Under the pieces are notes generated by a model that saw only the letters and a program-made list of their open reading frames with translations, was not told the DNA's origin and did not search any database. Positions 17,671 through 26,115 of a stretch of 40,850 nucleotides of DNA are shown here, one piece after another. The stretch comes from an uncultured Opitutaceae bacterium. GTDB lineage: Bacteria; Verrucomicrobiota; Verrucomicrobiia; Opitutales; Opitutaceae. Location: NCBI GenBank assembly GCA_903919205.1, contig CAIXHE010000068.1, positions 1 to 40,850 of the forward strand, in the 5' to 3' direction. Position numbers and translations under genes: made by a program. How positions within the stretch are numbered: the stretch's first letter is position 1; each line of letters starts with the position of its first letter.

Positions 17671-19152
17671 CTAGTGGGACTCGGAGAAGCTCGTGATCGA
17701 GTGCCACTCGAGCACCTCCTGCAGCAGCGCGCGCTCGGTCTTCAGGACGAGCCGCTCGAGGCTGTTCCAGGTCTGGCAGAAGGTGATCTGCTTGCGGCTG
17801 TCCTCGAGCATCGCCCTCATCTCGCGGTAGCGGGCGACGCGGCGCTGCAGGTCATTGATCGAGATGAGCGAGATGAACGAGGCCGCGACGACCGGCAGCG
17901 AGATCGGGAGGAAGTAGAAGACGGTGTCGCGGACCGCGTCGGACACCTCGATCTCGAGGGTGTGCGCGAGCGCGTAGGCGGCCGTGCTGACGATGGCCAG
18001 GACGGTCGCGATCCAGAAGCCCACCTTCAGGCGATGGAAGAGCGGCAGCGCGCGGCCCTCCTGCCGGTGGTAGTAGGCGAGCTGGTCGTCGATGCGCTTC
18101 TCCAGGTAGATCTTCTTGAACTCCTCCATCGACACCGGGTGGGTCGCCGCCGAGCGGCAATGGAGCATGTGCAGCGAGCGCGTGAGCCCGCGGACCCCGG
18201 GCAGGTCCAGGTCCTGGAAGAGCGGAGCGGCCCGGGGCAGGCCCCAGGTCGCGAGCGACGAGCGGCAGAACTCGGCCGCGAGGCGGCAGCGCACCCAGCT
18301 GTCGTGGGAGTGCGCGTGGCGCCGGAGCACGATCGCCACCGCGAGCGCCCCGCTCAGGCAGAGCAGCTTGGCCCACGGCAGCGCAAGCGTGTGCAGGCCG
18401 TAGGAGAGGGCCGCCGCGGCGATCAGGGTGGCCGCCACGTGGAGCAGCACGGTCGATACGATCAGGCGCCTGAACTGCGGTGCCCCCTTGCTGGCCGCGT
18501 GGTCGCACTTCTGCTGGAAGGCGAAGATCTCTCCCGGGGCCGTGAACGGGTTCTCGCCCCAGGTGGGAGCCGCGTCGGGAAGCAGGTTCAGCTTGAGCAG
18601 GCTCGAGTCGGAGCGCTCGAGTCGGCCCCAGTTCTCCTTGCGGATCTCGAAGGTGGCGGCGTCGATGATGAGGACCGGCTTGCCGATCGACTTGGCGTAG
18701 TCGATCACCTCGGCAGTGCCCCCCTTTCCCCTCGCGGGGTCGCCGTCCCACACGGCCAGCAGCACGTCGGAGCCGTTGACCGTCTCCATGCCGCCGTCGA
18801 GGTAGGCGTCCTCGCGGGTGCCGTTCTCGGTGATCACCCGCACGTGCTGGGCCCGCCCGAGCGTGTGCTCGACGACGCTCCAGTCGGAGACCGTGAAGTC
18901 CTTCGCGAACTCGGCCCGGGGCATCGGCAGGATCGCATGCCAGGTCATCCCCGCCTGGAGCGCCCGGCCGACGAAGAGCTGGTCGCTGCCGGTCGCCACC
19001 GAGGAGAGCGCCACCCACTCGCCCTTCGCCTCGCGGCGCAGGAGGTCGAGCGCCTCGGTCACGGCGTCGGCCACGGCGGCCTCGTTGACCAGGTGGCGGT
19101 GGCCGGAGAAGCCCACCACGTGGAACAGGGGTAACTCGGAACTTTTCGACAT
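17671..19152 (-). CDS. SLOG-like Rossmann domain fused to SLATT-like membrane domain (putative nucleotide-responsive membrane protein)
   Basis: A 493-residue protein in two parts. Residues 10-165 look like a SLOG-type Rossmann fold: HVVGFSGHRHL at the start (the G.[ST]GHR pattern), ALSSVATGSDQLF, DVLLAVWDGDPARGKGGTAEVI and KPVLIID. Residues 230-432 have four predicted membrane segments in two hairpins (230-252, 257-276, 376-397, 410-432). The cytoplasmic ends include AAEFCRSSLATWG and a C-terminal E..LL.EVLEW segment that recalls SLATT domains. In the published classification, SLOG domains are proposed to sense nucleotides and SLATT domains to act as membrane pore effectors in immunity-type systems. 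The assignment is from motif reading only. The gene heads a four-gene group. Confidence 0.6.
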   Translation of the reverse strand: MSKSSELPLFHVVGFSGHRHLVNEAAVADAVTEALDLLRREAKGEWVALSSVATGSDQLFVGRALQAGMTWHAILPMPRAEFAKDFTVSDWSVVEHTLGRAQHVRVITENGTREDAYLDGGMETVNGSDVLLAVWDGDPARGKGGTAEVIDYAKSIGKPVLIIDAATFEIRKENWGRLERSDSSLLKLNLLPDAAPTWGENPFTAPGEIFAFQQKCDHAASKGAPQFRRLIVSTVLLHVAATLIAAAALSYGLHTLALPWAKLLCLSGALAVAIVLRRHAHSHDSWVRCRLAAEFCRSSLATWGLPRAAPLFQDLDLPGVRGLTRSLHMLHCRSAATHPVSMEEFKKIYLEKRIDDQLAYYHRQEGRALPLFHRLKVGFWIATVLAIVSTAAYALAHTLEIEVSDAVRDTVFYFLPISLPVVAASFISLISINDLQRRVARYREMRAMLEDSRKQITFCQTWNSLERLVLKTERALLQEVLEWHSITSFSESH

Positions 19153-19226
19153 CCGCTCCGAGAGTTGAGAGGCAGGCGGCGTTTGCCAAGCCTGTTGGCG
19201 CGCGGCGCGGGCCGACGATTCTGCTC

Positions 19227-19247
19227 GCAGGCGCGCGCCGCGCCTGC
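19227..19247. promoter_or_regulatory. Perfect 9-bp hairpin upstream of DUF3311/symporter genes
   Basis: GCAGGCGCG and CGCGCCTGC are perfect complements around a three-base loop (CGC). The hairpin ends 15 bases before the GTG of the DUF3311 gene, in the 110-base divergent spacer. It could sit in the 5' leader of the symporter mRNA and limit ribosome access, or be an operator. No T-run follows. Confidence 0.45.
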
Positions 19248-19262
19248 AAATCCTCCCGCTGC

Positions 19263-19460
19263 GTGTTGAAGAAGCCCTCGACGCTCTCGGTGCTCCTTTC
19301 GCTGGTGCCCTTTACGGCCATGTGCTTCACCGTCTCGCTCTGGGACCGCGTCGAGCCCACGGTGCTGGGACTGCCGTTCAATTTGGCCTGGATTCTCTTC
19401 TGGCTCGTGCTGACGCCCGGGATCATGTGGACCGTGTACGGGATCGAGCGACGCCGATGA
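19263..19460 (+). CDS. DUF3311-family small membrane protein
   Basis: A 65-residue protein starting with GTG (then TTG AAG AAG). It has two hydrophobic segments (about 7-28 and 38-60) and the DUF3311 pattern PFNLAWILFWLVLTPGIMWTVY near the C terminus. DUF3311 proteins are regularly encoded just before sodium:solute symporters and may be accessory subunits. Here the stop overlaps the symporter start (ATGA at 19457-19460). The close coupling supports joint function; the role itself is unproven. Confidence 0.85.
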   Translation: MLKKPSTLSVLLSLVPFTAMCFTVSLWDRVEPTVLGLPFNLAWILFWLVLTPGIMWTVYGIERRR

Positions 19461-20905
19461 CGCCCGGCACCGTAGCCCTGTCGATCATCTTCGGGATCAT
19501 GGGTCTCGGGTCGGCGATCGGTTTCCTCGCGGCCAACAAGCGGAAGCTCAACCTCGAGGAGTGGGCGGTCGCGGGCAGGGGCCTCGGACTGATCCTCGTC
19601 TGGATCCTGCTTGCCGGGGAGACGTTCACCACGTTCTCGGTGCTGGGAATCAGCGGCTGGATCTACGCCAAGGGGGGGCCCACCCTCTATGTCCTCATCT
19701 ACCTGACGACCGGCCAGGTGCTCATATTCTTCCTGGGGCCCCTCCTCTGGGAGCTGGGTGCCCGCTTCCGGCTGCAGACCCTGGGAGACTTCTTTGCCCA
19801 GCGCTACGGCAGCCGCCTCCTGGCGGCCACGGTCTCCCTTGCGGGCGTCGTGTTCCTCATGGTCTACCTGCAGCTCCAGCTGACCGGCCTCGGCATCATC
19901 GTCGAGGTCGCTAGCTTCGAGCGCGTGGGACGCAACCCGGCGATGATCGTCTCCACGGCGGTCATAGCCTGCTTCGTGCTCTCGAGCGGGGTGCGCGGGG
20001 TGGTCTGGGTGAGCGTGCTCAAGGACTTCCTGCTGGTGGGCGTGGCCGTGATCGTGGGCATCGGCCTGCCATACCTCCATTTTGGTGGCATAGGGCCGAT
20101 GTTCGCCGCGCTCATCAAGGCGAGGCCCGGGTTCCTCACGATGCCGGGGGGGACCGCGACCCTCACCCACTCCTGGTTCATCTCCACCATCCTCGTCGAT
20201 TCGCTCATGTTCTGCTGGCCGCACTTCTTCGCGAGCGCCTTTACGGCGAAGAACGGCGACACCATCCGGCGAAATGCGGTCATCATGCCCTTCTACGTGC
20301 TGCCGCTGGCGCTCATCCTCTTCGCCGGGTGCGCGGCGATCCTGATCTCCCCCGGGCTCAGGAACGGGGACCTCGCACTCCTGACGGCGGTTCGGGCGAC
20401 CTTCCCGCCATGGGTGCTCGGCATCATTGGCGGCGCCGGCGCGCTGACCGCGATGGTGCCCGCCGCCATCCAGATCCTGACCGCCGCCACGCTCCTCGCC
20501 AAGAACGTGTACCGCCCCTACGTCGACCCCGGCATGACGGAGGAGCGGGTCGCCCGCGTGGCCCGGATCGCCGTCGGGGGGATCACGGTGGGCGCCCTCT
20601 ACCTGGCGCTCAACACCTCGCCCACCCTGGTCGGGCTCCTGATCCTCGGCTACTCCGGCGTGGCACAGTTCGGCCCGGGGATCGTCCTCGGCGTGACGTG
20701 GCGGCGGGTGACCTCCACGGGGATCCTGGCGGGCCTCCTCTGCGGACTCGCGCTCGCGGCGGCGCTCAGCTTCACCGGCCGCGATCCCTACCTGGGCCTC
20801 AATGCCGGGCTGTTCGGCCTCGGGTTGAATGTAGCGGTGGTCGTCGCGGTCAGCCTCCTCGGGAGCCGGCAGCCCAACGGGTTCGCCGCACCCTCGGCCT
20901 CCTAG
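19457..20905 (+). CDS. Sodium:solute symporter (SSS family, monocarboxylate/PutP-like)
   Basis: A 482-residue protein with about 13 hydrophobic helices. The start region IGFLAANKRKLNLEEWAVAGRG and SGVRGVVWVSVLKD near the middle are typical of the SSS family. The pairing with DUF3311 points to the MctP-like branch, whose known members import small monocarboxylates and amino acids with Na+. The substrate here is not determinable. ATG 19457 overlaps the DUF3311 stop. Its stop overlaps that of the convergent TIR gene in CTAG (20902-20905). Confidence 0.9.
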   Translation: MTPGTVALSIIFGIMGLGSAIGFLAANKRKLNLEEWAVAGRGLGLILVWILLAGETFTTFSVLGISGWIYAKGGPTLYVLIYLTTGQVLIFFLGPLLWELGARFRLQTLGDFFAQRYGSRLLAATVSLAGVVFLMVYLQLQLTGLGIIVEVASFERVGRNPAMIVSTAVIACFVLSSGVRGVVWVSVLKDFLLVGVAVIVGIGLPYLHFGGIGPMFAALIKARPGFLTMPGGTATLTHSWFISTILVDSLMFCWPHFFASAFTAKNGDTIRRNAVIMPFYVLPLALILFAGCAAILISPGLRNGDLALLTAVRATFPPWVLGIIGGAGALTAMVPAAIQILTAATLLAKNVYRPYVDPGMTEERVARVARIAVGGITVGALYLALNTSPTLVGLLILGYSGVAQFGPGIVLGVTWRRVTSTGILAGLLCGLALAAALSFTGRDPYLGLNAGLFGLGLNVAVVVAVSLLGSRQPNGFAAPSAS

Positions 20906-22965
20906 CGAAGCTGCTCCTCGGACTGCCCGACCGACCGCACGAGGGCCTGCCAGCGCGAGTCCGCATGCAGGGCGGTCATGAACGGATCGATGCCAACGCC
21001 GACCAAGCCCGGGTCGTGCTGCGCCCGGGCTCGCTCGAGCCAAGTGAAGGCCTTGTCGGTCTCACCGCGCTTGGAAAAAATTTCCGCGATCTGGAAGGCG
21101 GCAATGTCCCCGTTCGTGCGAATCAGATTCTTGAGGGCGGCATCCGCCTCCGCCGCGCGGCCTTCGGCCACGTAGACAAGCGAGAGAACGTACAGGCGCG
21201 ACCACTCGGTGGTGCTTTTCTTGGCCTCCGCCTCGGCTTCCTGGAGGTGGCCCTGCAGCAAATCGCTCAACGCCATCCCGGCCTGCCCCAGCGGTACGTC
21301 GGGGCTCAGCTCCGTGGCCCGCGCGTACTCCTCGTGCGCCCTCACGTAGTCGCCGGCGAGCCATAGCACGATCGCCAATGAATGGTGCGCCTCGGGATTG
21401 ACCGGGTCGAGCGCCACGGCCCGGGCAGCCCGCTCGATGGCCCGTTCCCGGCGGCCAAACACGAGGTCCAAAATCGCGGCGGCCGTCAGCAGGTCCGGGT
21501 TGTCGGGCGCAATTTTCAAAGCTCGGACGAGGGTCGCGGCGGCCCCCCTCATATCGAAATCAAAGTTGTACTGGAGGTCCACTTGCGCCAGCAGGGCCAC
21601 GGGCAGGTCGGGCGCCAGCTCGAGGGCGCGCGCGGTTGCGGTGCGGGCTTGGGCGAGGTGGTGCTCGAACTCGGCTCGGTCAATCGATCCCCATCCGCAG
21701 ATCCAGATGTGATCCTCGGCCAGCCACGCCCACGCCAGCGCGTACGAGGGATCGAGCTGCGTGGCGCGCTCATAGAACCCGATTGACTTGTTGATGCCCA
21801 CCTCCGTGAACCTATCGCCAAAAAACTTGCCCTGGAGGAAGAGCTGATGGGCGTCCGGGTTGCTCGTGCCGCCCGCGGCGGCCGCGAACACGCCTTCGGG
21901 CGCTGGGCCCTCGGCCCCAGGAAGGTGGCCGCGCAGCTCGCCCACGATCGCCTGGGCCACCTCGTCCTCGAGCGCGAACACGTCCTTGAGCTCGCGCGTG
22001 TAGCTCTGCGACCAGAGCTCCTCGCCGGTCGACACCCGGCTCAGCCGCGCTATGATGCGCACGCGGTTTCCCGACTTCTGGACGCTGCCCTCGACCAGGT
22101 TGGCGACCCCGAGCTTCTCGCCCATCTCCTGGGCCGTGGCCGACTTCCCTTTGAACGAGAACGACGAGGCCCGAGCCGCCACCTTCAGACCCGGCACCCT
22201 CTGCAGCACGGTCAGCAGCTCGTCGCTGATGCCGTCCGAGAAGTACTCGTTGTCCCGGTCCTCGCTCATGTTGGCGAAGGCGAGCACCGCCACCGACTTC
22301 TCGCTTGCAGCGGAGGGGGCCACGGCCTTTTGCGCGGGAGCGGCGGCCGGCCTCCACGATCTGAAGAGGGCGAGGGCGCAGGCTGCGGCGAGCAGCGCGC
22401 ACACGGGCAGGATCCAGAGGCGTGAGCGCTTGGGCGCCGGAGCGACCGCGGTGACCGGCAAGGGAGCCGGCGCAGGCGCGGCGGCGGCCATACCCGGCCC
22501 GGGCACGGCAGCCCCGTCCTCCAGGTGAAGGAGGCGCCTCACCCGGTCGCAGAAGTCCCCCGTGGCCGCGCCGCCCGGCAGGCGCGTCCACTGGCGCTCC
22601 CTGAAGCGCTCGGGCACGCGCGCCGCGGAGTCCGGCGTGTCATCCACCACCACGGGCACGAGGAAGGCCTGGTCATGGGCCATCAGGTAGGTCCGCTGCT
22701 CGGCCAGGTGCCACTCGAGGCGGAAGTAGCCCTCGGCCCGCGTCTGCGTGTGAGCGGAGATGACGGGGATGAAGAGCGCGCATTCCTTGATCTGCCTGCG
22801 GATCTGCTGGTCCCAGGCGTCGCCGCCGCGCAGCTCGCTCTGGTCGAACCAGACCTCGATGCCCGCGGCGCGCAGGGCGTCGCAGATGCCCTTGGCCGCC
22901 GCGGAATCCTGCTTGGCGTAGCTTAGGAAGACGGCACGTGAGGACGGGGAGACGGGATTCGACAT
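20902..22965 (-). CDS. TIR domain - TM - TolB/FlgO-like domain - TPR protein
   Basis: A 687-residue protein. Residues 10-150 form a TIR domain: AVFLSYAKQDSAAAKGI, IEVWFDQSEL, and ISAHTQTRAEGYFRLEWHL with E84 where catalytic TIR domains carry their Glu. A Pro/Ala linker and one membrane segment (about 187-205) follow. Next is a FlgO/TolB-like domain (about 225-350, SVAVLAFANMSEDRDNEYFSDGISDELL), then tetratricopeptide-like repeats to the C terminus. The TIR domain would be cytoplasmic and the rest periplasmic. TIR domains can cleave NAD or mediate binding, and which applies here is open. The ATG at 22965 starts just before the TIR domain; in-frame ATGs lie 6 and 11 codons upstream. It is divergent from the amidohydrolases. 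Confidence 0.85.
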   Translation of the reverse strand: MSNPVSPSSRAVFLSYAKQDSAAAKGICDALRAAGIEVWFDQSELRGGDAWDQQIRRQIKECALFIPVISAHTQTRAEGYFRLEWHLAEQRTYLMAHDQAFLVPVVVDDTPDSAARVPERFRERQWTRLPGGAATGDFCDRVRRLLHLEDGAAVPGPGMAAAAPAPAPLPVTAVAPAPKRSRLWILPVCALLAAACALALFRSWRPAAAPAQKAVAPSAASEKSVAVLAFANMSEDRDNEYFSDGISDELLTVLQRVPGLKVAARASSFSFKGKSATAQEMGEKLGVANLVEGSVQKSGNRVRIIARLSRVSTGEELWSQSYTRELKDVFALEDEVAQAIVGELRGHLPGAEGPAPEGVFAAAAGGTSNPDAHQLFLQGKFFGDRFTEVGINKSIGFYERATQLDPSYALAWAWLAEDHIWICGWGSIDRAEFEHHLAQARTATARALELAPDLPVALLAQVDLQYNFDFDMRGAAATLVRALKIAPDNPDLLTAAAILDLVFGRRERAIERAARAVALDPVNPEAHHSLAIVLWLAGDYVRAHEEYARATELSPDVPLGQAGMALSDLLQGHLQEAEAEAKKSTTEWSRLYVLSLVYVAEGRAAEADAALKNLIRTNGDIAAFQIAEIFSKRGETDKAFTWLERARAQHDPGLVGVGIDPFMTALHADSRWQALVRSVGQSEEQLR

Positions 22966-23095
22966 CGACAGGGACGGCAGCATGCATGCCCGACTCATGA
23001 AGCCCACTCCAGCCCAAAGGGTCCGGGCTCGGGAGTTTGGGGGAGTGCCTCGGGAACGCTGTTCTTGGCCCGAGGTATGCTTAGCCGGGTACCTG

Positions 23096-24547
23096 ATGAA
23101 AACCCCGTCGCTTAGGTCCGCCCTGCTCAGCGTGATCGCGCTCGCAGGGGCAGCTAATCTCGTTGCAGCCGAGACCGCGCTCCTCGTTGAGAACGGCCTC
23201 GTGTTCACGATGAAGGCTCCCCGCGAGGAGCCCTATGTAGGCTATGTCGCCATCGGCAGCGACGGCAAGATCCAGGAGGTCGGCCGCGGCAGCCCGCCGC
23301 CCACCCTCAAGGCGAAGGCGGTTCTGGACGCCTCGGGCAAGTTCGTCACCCCCGGCTTCATCTCGGCCCACAGCCACATCTGGCAGAGCGCCAACCGCGG
23401 GCTCGGCGCCTCCTCGACCCTCTTCGGCTGGATCACGGCCTTCAGCCGCTACACCGAGGCCTCCACGCCCGAGGACCTCTACTGGTACACGCTCCACGGC
23501 TGCCTCGATTTCCTGAAGTCGGGCATCACGTCCGCTTACAACTTCACCTTCGATGGCTCGCGCTGGACCGGCTACGAGAACTCGGTGCCCGCCCCCATTC
23601 CCGGGCCCTGGGAGCAGGAGCAGTTCAAGGGCGCCGCGGACTCGGGCATGCGCTTCATCCACAGCTTCAGCATTCCCTACTACGAGACGCCCGAGAAGAA
23701 CCACGCCAAGGTGGTCGAGTTCATCAACTTCACCAAGCAGTATGCGGGCAACCCCGGGTTCCTCAAGCTCTCGATCCAGGGCAACGTGGCCTTCATGGAC
23801 CAGAAGTCGTGGGCCTTCACCGAGGCGGCCTACATGAAGGAGTTCGGCCTGGACAACGAGATGCACATGTTCGAGCCGCCCGACGGCCTGAACCAGCGCG
23901 AGAAGTTCAAATGGCTCGAGGAGGCCGGCATGCTCGGGCCCCAGCTCTTCTTCGGCCACTTCATCCACACGACCCCCGAGATCGTCCGGAAGTGCGGCGC
24001 GGCCGGCTGCAACATGACGTGGCAGCCCCTGAGCAACGGCCGGCTCGGCTCGGGCATCGCCGACATCCCGGCCTATCTGAAGGCGGGCATCCAGGTCGGC
24101 ATGGGCGTGGACGACCAGGCCGCCTCCGACGTGCCGGATCCCTTCGAGAACATGCGCACCGGCCTCTATGCCATCCGCGACAAGTACGAGAACGCGTCGA
24201 TCCTCACGCCCTACGACGTGCTCAAGTTCCACACGATCGGCAGCGCCGTCGTGACCCACGTGGCCGACAAGGTCGGGAGCCTCGAGGTCGGGAAATACGG
24301 CGACTTCCTCATCATCAACCCGCGCGACCGCGACGTGGGGCCCGTCTACGACCCGTACGCGACGCTCGTGCTGGCCTGCACCCAGATGAACCTGGAGCAG
24401 GTCTATGTCGGCGGGAAGCTGGTCTCCCAGCGCGGCAAGATCATCGGCAAGGACTTCGACGCCGTCTCCGCAGAGGTCCACCGCCGGGCCGAGGCCGTCC
24501 GTGCCCGCGTCGACGCCGAGCCCCCCAAGGAGCGCCAGGGCCAGTGA
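23096..24547 (+). CDS. Exported amidohydrolase, TRZ/ATZ-like (first of tandem pair)
   Basis: A 483-residue metal-dependent hydrolase of the amidohydrolase superfamily. It has a Sec signal peptide ending NLVAAE (residues 1-25), so it is probably periplasmic. The metal ligands fit the one-metal deaminase/chlorohydrolase type: H92 and H94 (FISAHSH), a His in FGHFIH (H288), and D339 in MGVDDQAASD. The C terminus has VGSLEVGKYGDFLIINPRD, which closes the beta-sandwich. The substrate is unknown; relatives act on triazines, adenosine-type bases and imidazolones. It is followed after 37 bases by a clear paralogue. ATG 23096 is the only start that gives a signal peptide. Confidence 0.88.
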   Translation: MKTPSLRSALLSVIALAGAANLVAAETALLVENGLVFTMKAPREEPYVGYVAIGSDGKIQEVGRGSPPPTLKAKAVLDASGKFVTPGFISAHSHIWQSANRGLGASSTLFGWITAFSRYTEASTPEDLYWYTLHGCLDFLKSGITSAYNFTFDGSRWTGYENSVPAPIPGPWEQEQFKGAADSGMRFIHSFSIPYYETPEKNHAKVVEFINFTKQYAGNPGFLKLSIQGNVAFMDQKSWAFTEAAYMKEFGLDNEMHMFEPPDGLNQREKFKWLEEAGMLGPQLFFGHFIHTTPEIVRKCGAAGCNMTWQPLSNGRLGSGIADIPAYLKAGIQVGMGVDDQAASDVPDPFENMRTGLYAIRDKYENASILTPYDVLKFHTIGSAVVTHVADKVGSLEVGKYGDFLIINPRDRDVGPVYDPYATLVLACTQMNLEQVYVGGKLVSQRGKIIGKDFDAVSAEVHRRAEAVRARVDAEPPKERQGQ

Positions 24548-24584
24548 GCCTTCTCCCCAACGCCCCCTTCCTCCGGCCACTCCC

Positions 24585-26105
24585 ATGACGACACCCCGCA
24601 TCAAAGCCTGCCTCCTCGCCCTGCTCGGCCTTGCCGCGGGCGCGGCACCGTGCGCCGCCGGCACCCTCCTCGTAAAGAACGCGATCCTGATCACGATGAA
24701 GCCCGGCCAGGAGAAGCCGTTCGTGGGCTACCTCCTGGTCGGTGCCGACGGCAAGATCGTGAGCGTGGAGGCCGGCGCCCCTCCCGCGTCGCTGGCTGCG
24801 GACAGCACGGTGGACGCCACGGGGGAGTTCGTGGCGCCCGGGTTCATCTCGGCCCACAGCCACCTCTTCACCGGCCCCTACCGGGGCATCGGCCACGCCG
24901 AGACCCTCTACGGCTGGGCCGACGCGCTCAGCAAGCTCTACCGGCACATGGACGCCGAGGACGTCTACTGGTGCACCCTGCACGGGTCGGTGGACTTCCT
25001 GCGCAACGGCATCACCACCGCGTTTGACTTCACCAACAGCGGGGCGATCGGCGGCGTGGCGGTGGGCGTCAACGAGAAGGTCCCCCCGCCCACGCTGATC
25101 CCGGGCCCCTACGAGGAAAACCAGATCCGCGCCAAGGTAGACGCGGGCCTGCGCTTCATCGACAGCATCGGCCTGCCGCGGGTTGGCAGCAACGAGGAGA
25201 TGATCGCGCGGTTCGGACGCGTCTACAAGTACGCCTATGACACGTACGGGAACAACCCGCTGTTCCTGAAGATGGCGCTCAGCGGCGGCCTGCAGCGCGC
25301 ACCGACCAAGGACACCGCCTATCTCGAGGTCGAGGTGATGCGGAAGTTCAAGGTCATGAACCACGCGCACTTCCTCGAGAGCCCGGAGCGCGTGCCCGAG
25401 CAGCAGGCCAAGTTCTACTGGTACCAGGAGGCCGGCGCGCTAGGACCCGACTTCATCTTCGCGCACTTCATCCAGACGAACCCCGACATCCTGCGCATCG
25501 CGGCCAAGGCCGGGTGCTCCATGAGCTGGCAGCCGACCTCGAACAGCCGACTCGCCTCCGGCGTGGCGGACATCCCGCTCTACCGGGCCTTCGGCATCGG
25601 GGTCTCGGTGGGCCTGGACGACCAGTCCTGCACCGACATCTCGGATCCCTTCCAGAACCTGCGGATCGGCCTCGCCCTCATCCGCACCAAGTACAAGGAT
25701 GCCAAGGCCATGTCGGTCTACGACATGCTCTACCTCCACACGCTCGCGAGCGCCAAGGTGCTCCAGATCGACGACAAGGTTGGCAGCCTGGAGCCGGGAA
25801 AATTCGCGGACTTCCTGGTGGTCGACCCCCGGGAACCCGACACCGGGCCGATCCACGACCCGCTCGCCACCTACGTGTACGCCTGCGGGCTGCGCAACCT
25901 AAAGGAGGTCTACGTCGGGGGGAGGCTCTCGGTCGAGGGCACCCACCTCCTGACCTATGACGAGTCGAAGCTGCGCTCCGAGGTCTACAGCCGCATGGCC
26001 CGGATCGAGCAGGAGGCCGCTGCCGACGCTGCCCGCGCCTCGGCCGTTTCGGAGCGCAGCCTGGACCTGGACGGCTGCGGGCTTGCCGTGGCCTCCATGC
26101 ACTAG
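24585..26105 (+). CDS. Exported amidohydrolase, TRZ/ATZ-like (second of tandem pair)
   Basis: A 506-residue paralogue of the preceding gene with the same order of features. A Sec signal peptide ends CAAG (about residue 26). The HxH motif is H91/H93 (FISAHSH), followed by IFAHFIQT, the metal Asp in VGLDDQSCTDISDPFQN, and VGSLEPGKFADFLVVDPRE. Shared segments such as TLYGW/TLFGW, LYW/VYWCTLHG and DFL..GIT show recent common descent by duplication. The tail after about residue 460 is longer and Ala-rich. The pair probably acts on related substrates outside the cytoplasm. ATG 24585 gives the signal peptide. Confidence 0.88.
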   Translation: MTTPRIKACLLALLGLAAGAAPCAAGTLLVKNAILITMKPGQEKPFVGYLLVGADGKIVSVEAGAPPASLAADSTVDATGEFVAPGFISAHSHLFTGPYRGIGHAETLYGWADALSKLYRHMDAEDVYWCTLHGSVDFLRNGITTAFDFTNSGAIGGVAVGVNEKVPPPTLIPGPYEENQIRAKVDAGLRFIDSIGLPRVGSNEEMIARFGRVYKYAYDTYGNNPLFLKMALSGGLQRAPTKDTAYLEVEVMRKFKVMNHAHFLESPERVPEQQAKFYWYQEAGALGPDFIFAHFIQTNPDILRIAAKAGCSMSWQPTSNSRLASGVADIPLYRAFGIGVSVGLDDQSCTDISDPFQNLRIGLALIRTKYKDAKAMSVYDMLYLHTLASAKVLQIDDKVGSLEPGKFADFLVVDPREPDTGPIHDPLATYVYACGLRNLKEVYVGGRLSVEGTHLLTYDESKLRSEVYSRMARIEQEAAADAARASAVSERSLDLDGCGLAVASMH

Positions 26106-26115
26106 CCGCCGGGGC

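Noticed and set aside
17852-21043. A 1063-codon open frame on the minus strand
   Set aside because: It crosses the SLOG/SLATT-like gene in another frame and lies antisense to the symporter. The translation is Arg/Asp/Gly/His-rich without domains.
17671-22965. A defence island or prophage
   Set aside because: No integrase, phage structural gene, restriction gene or attachment repeat is present. TIR and SLOG-like genes alone do not make an island.
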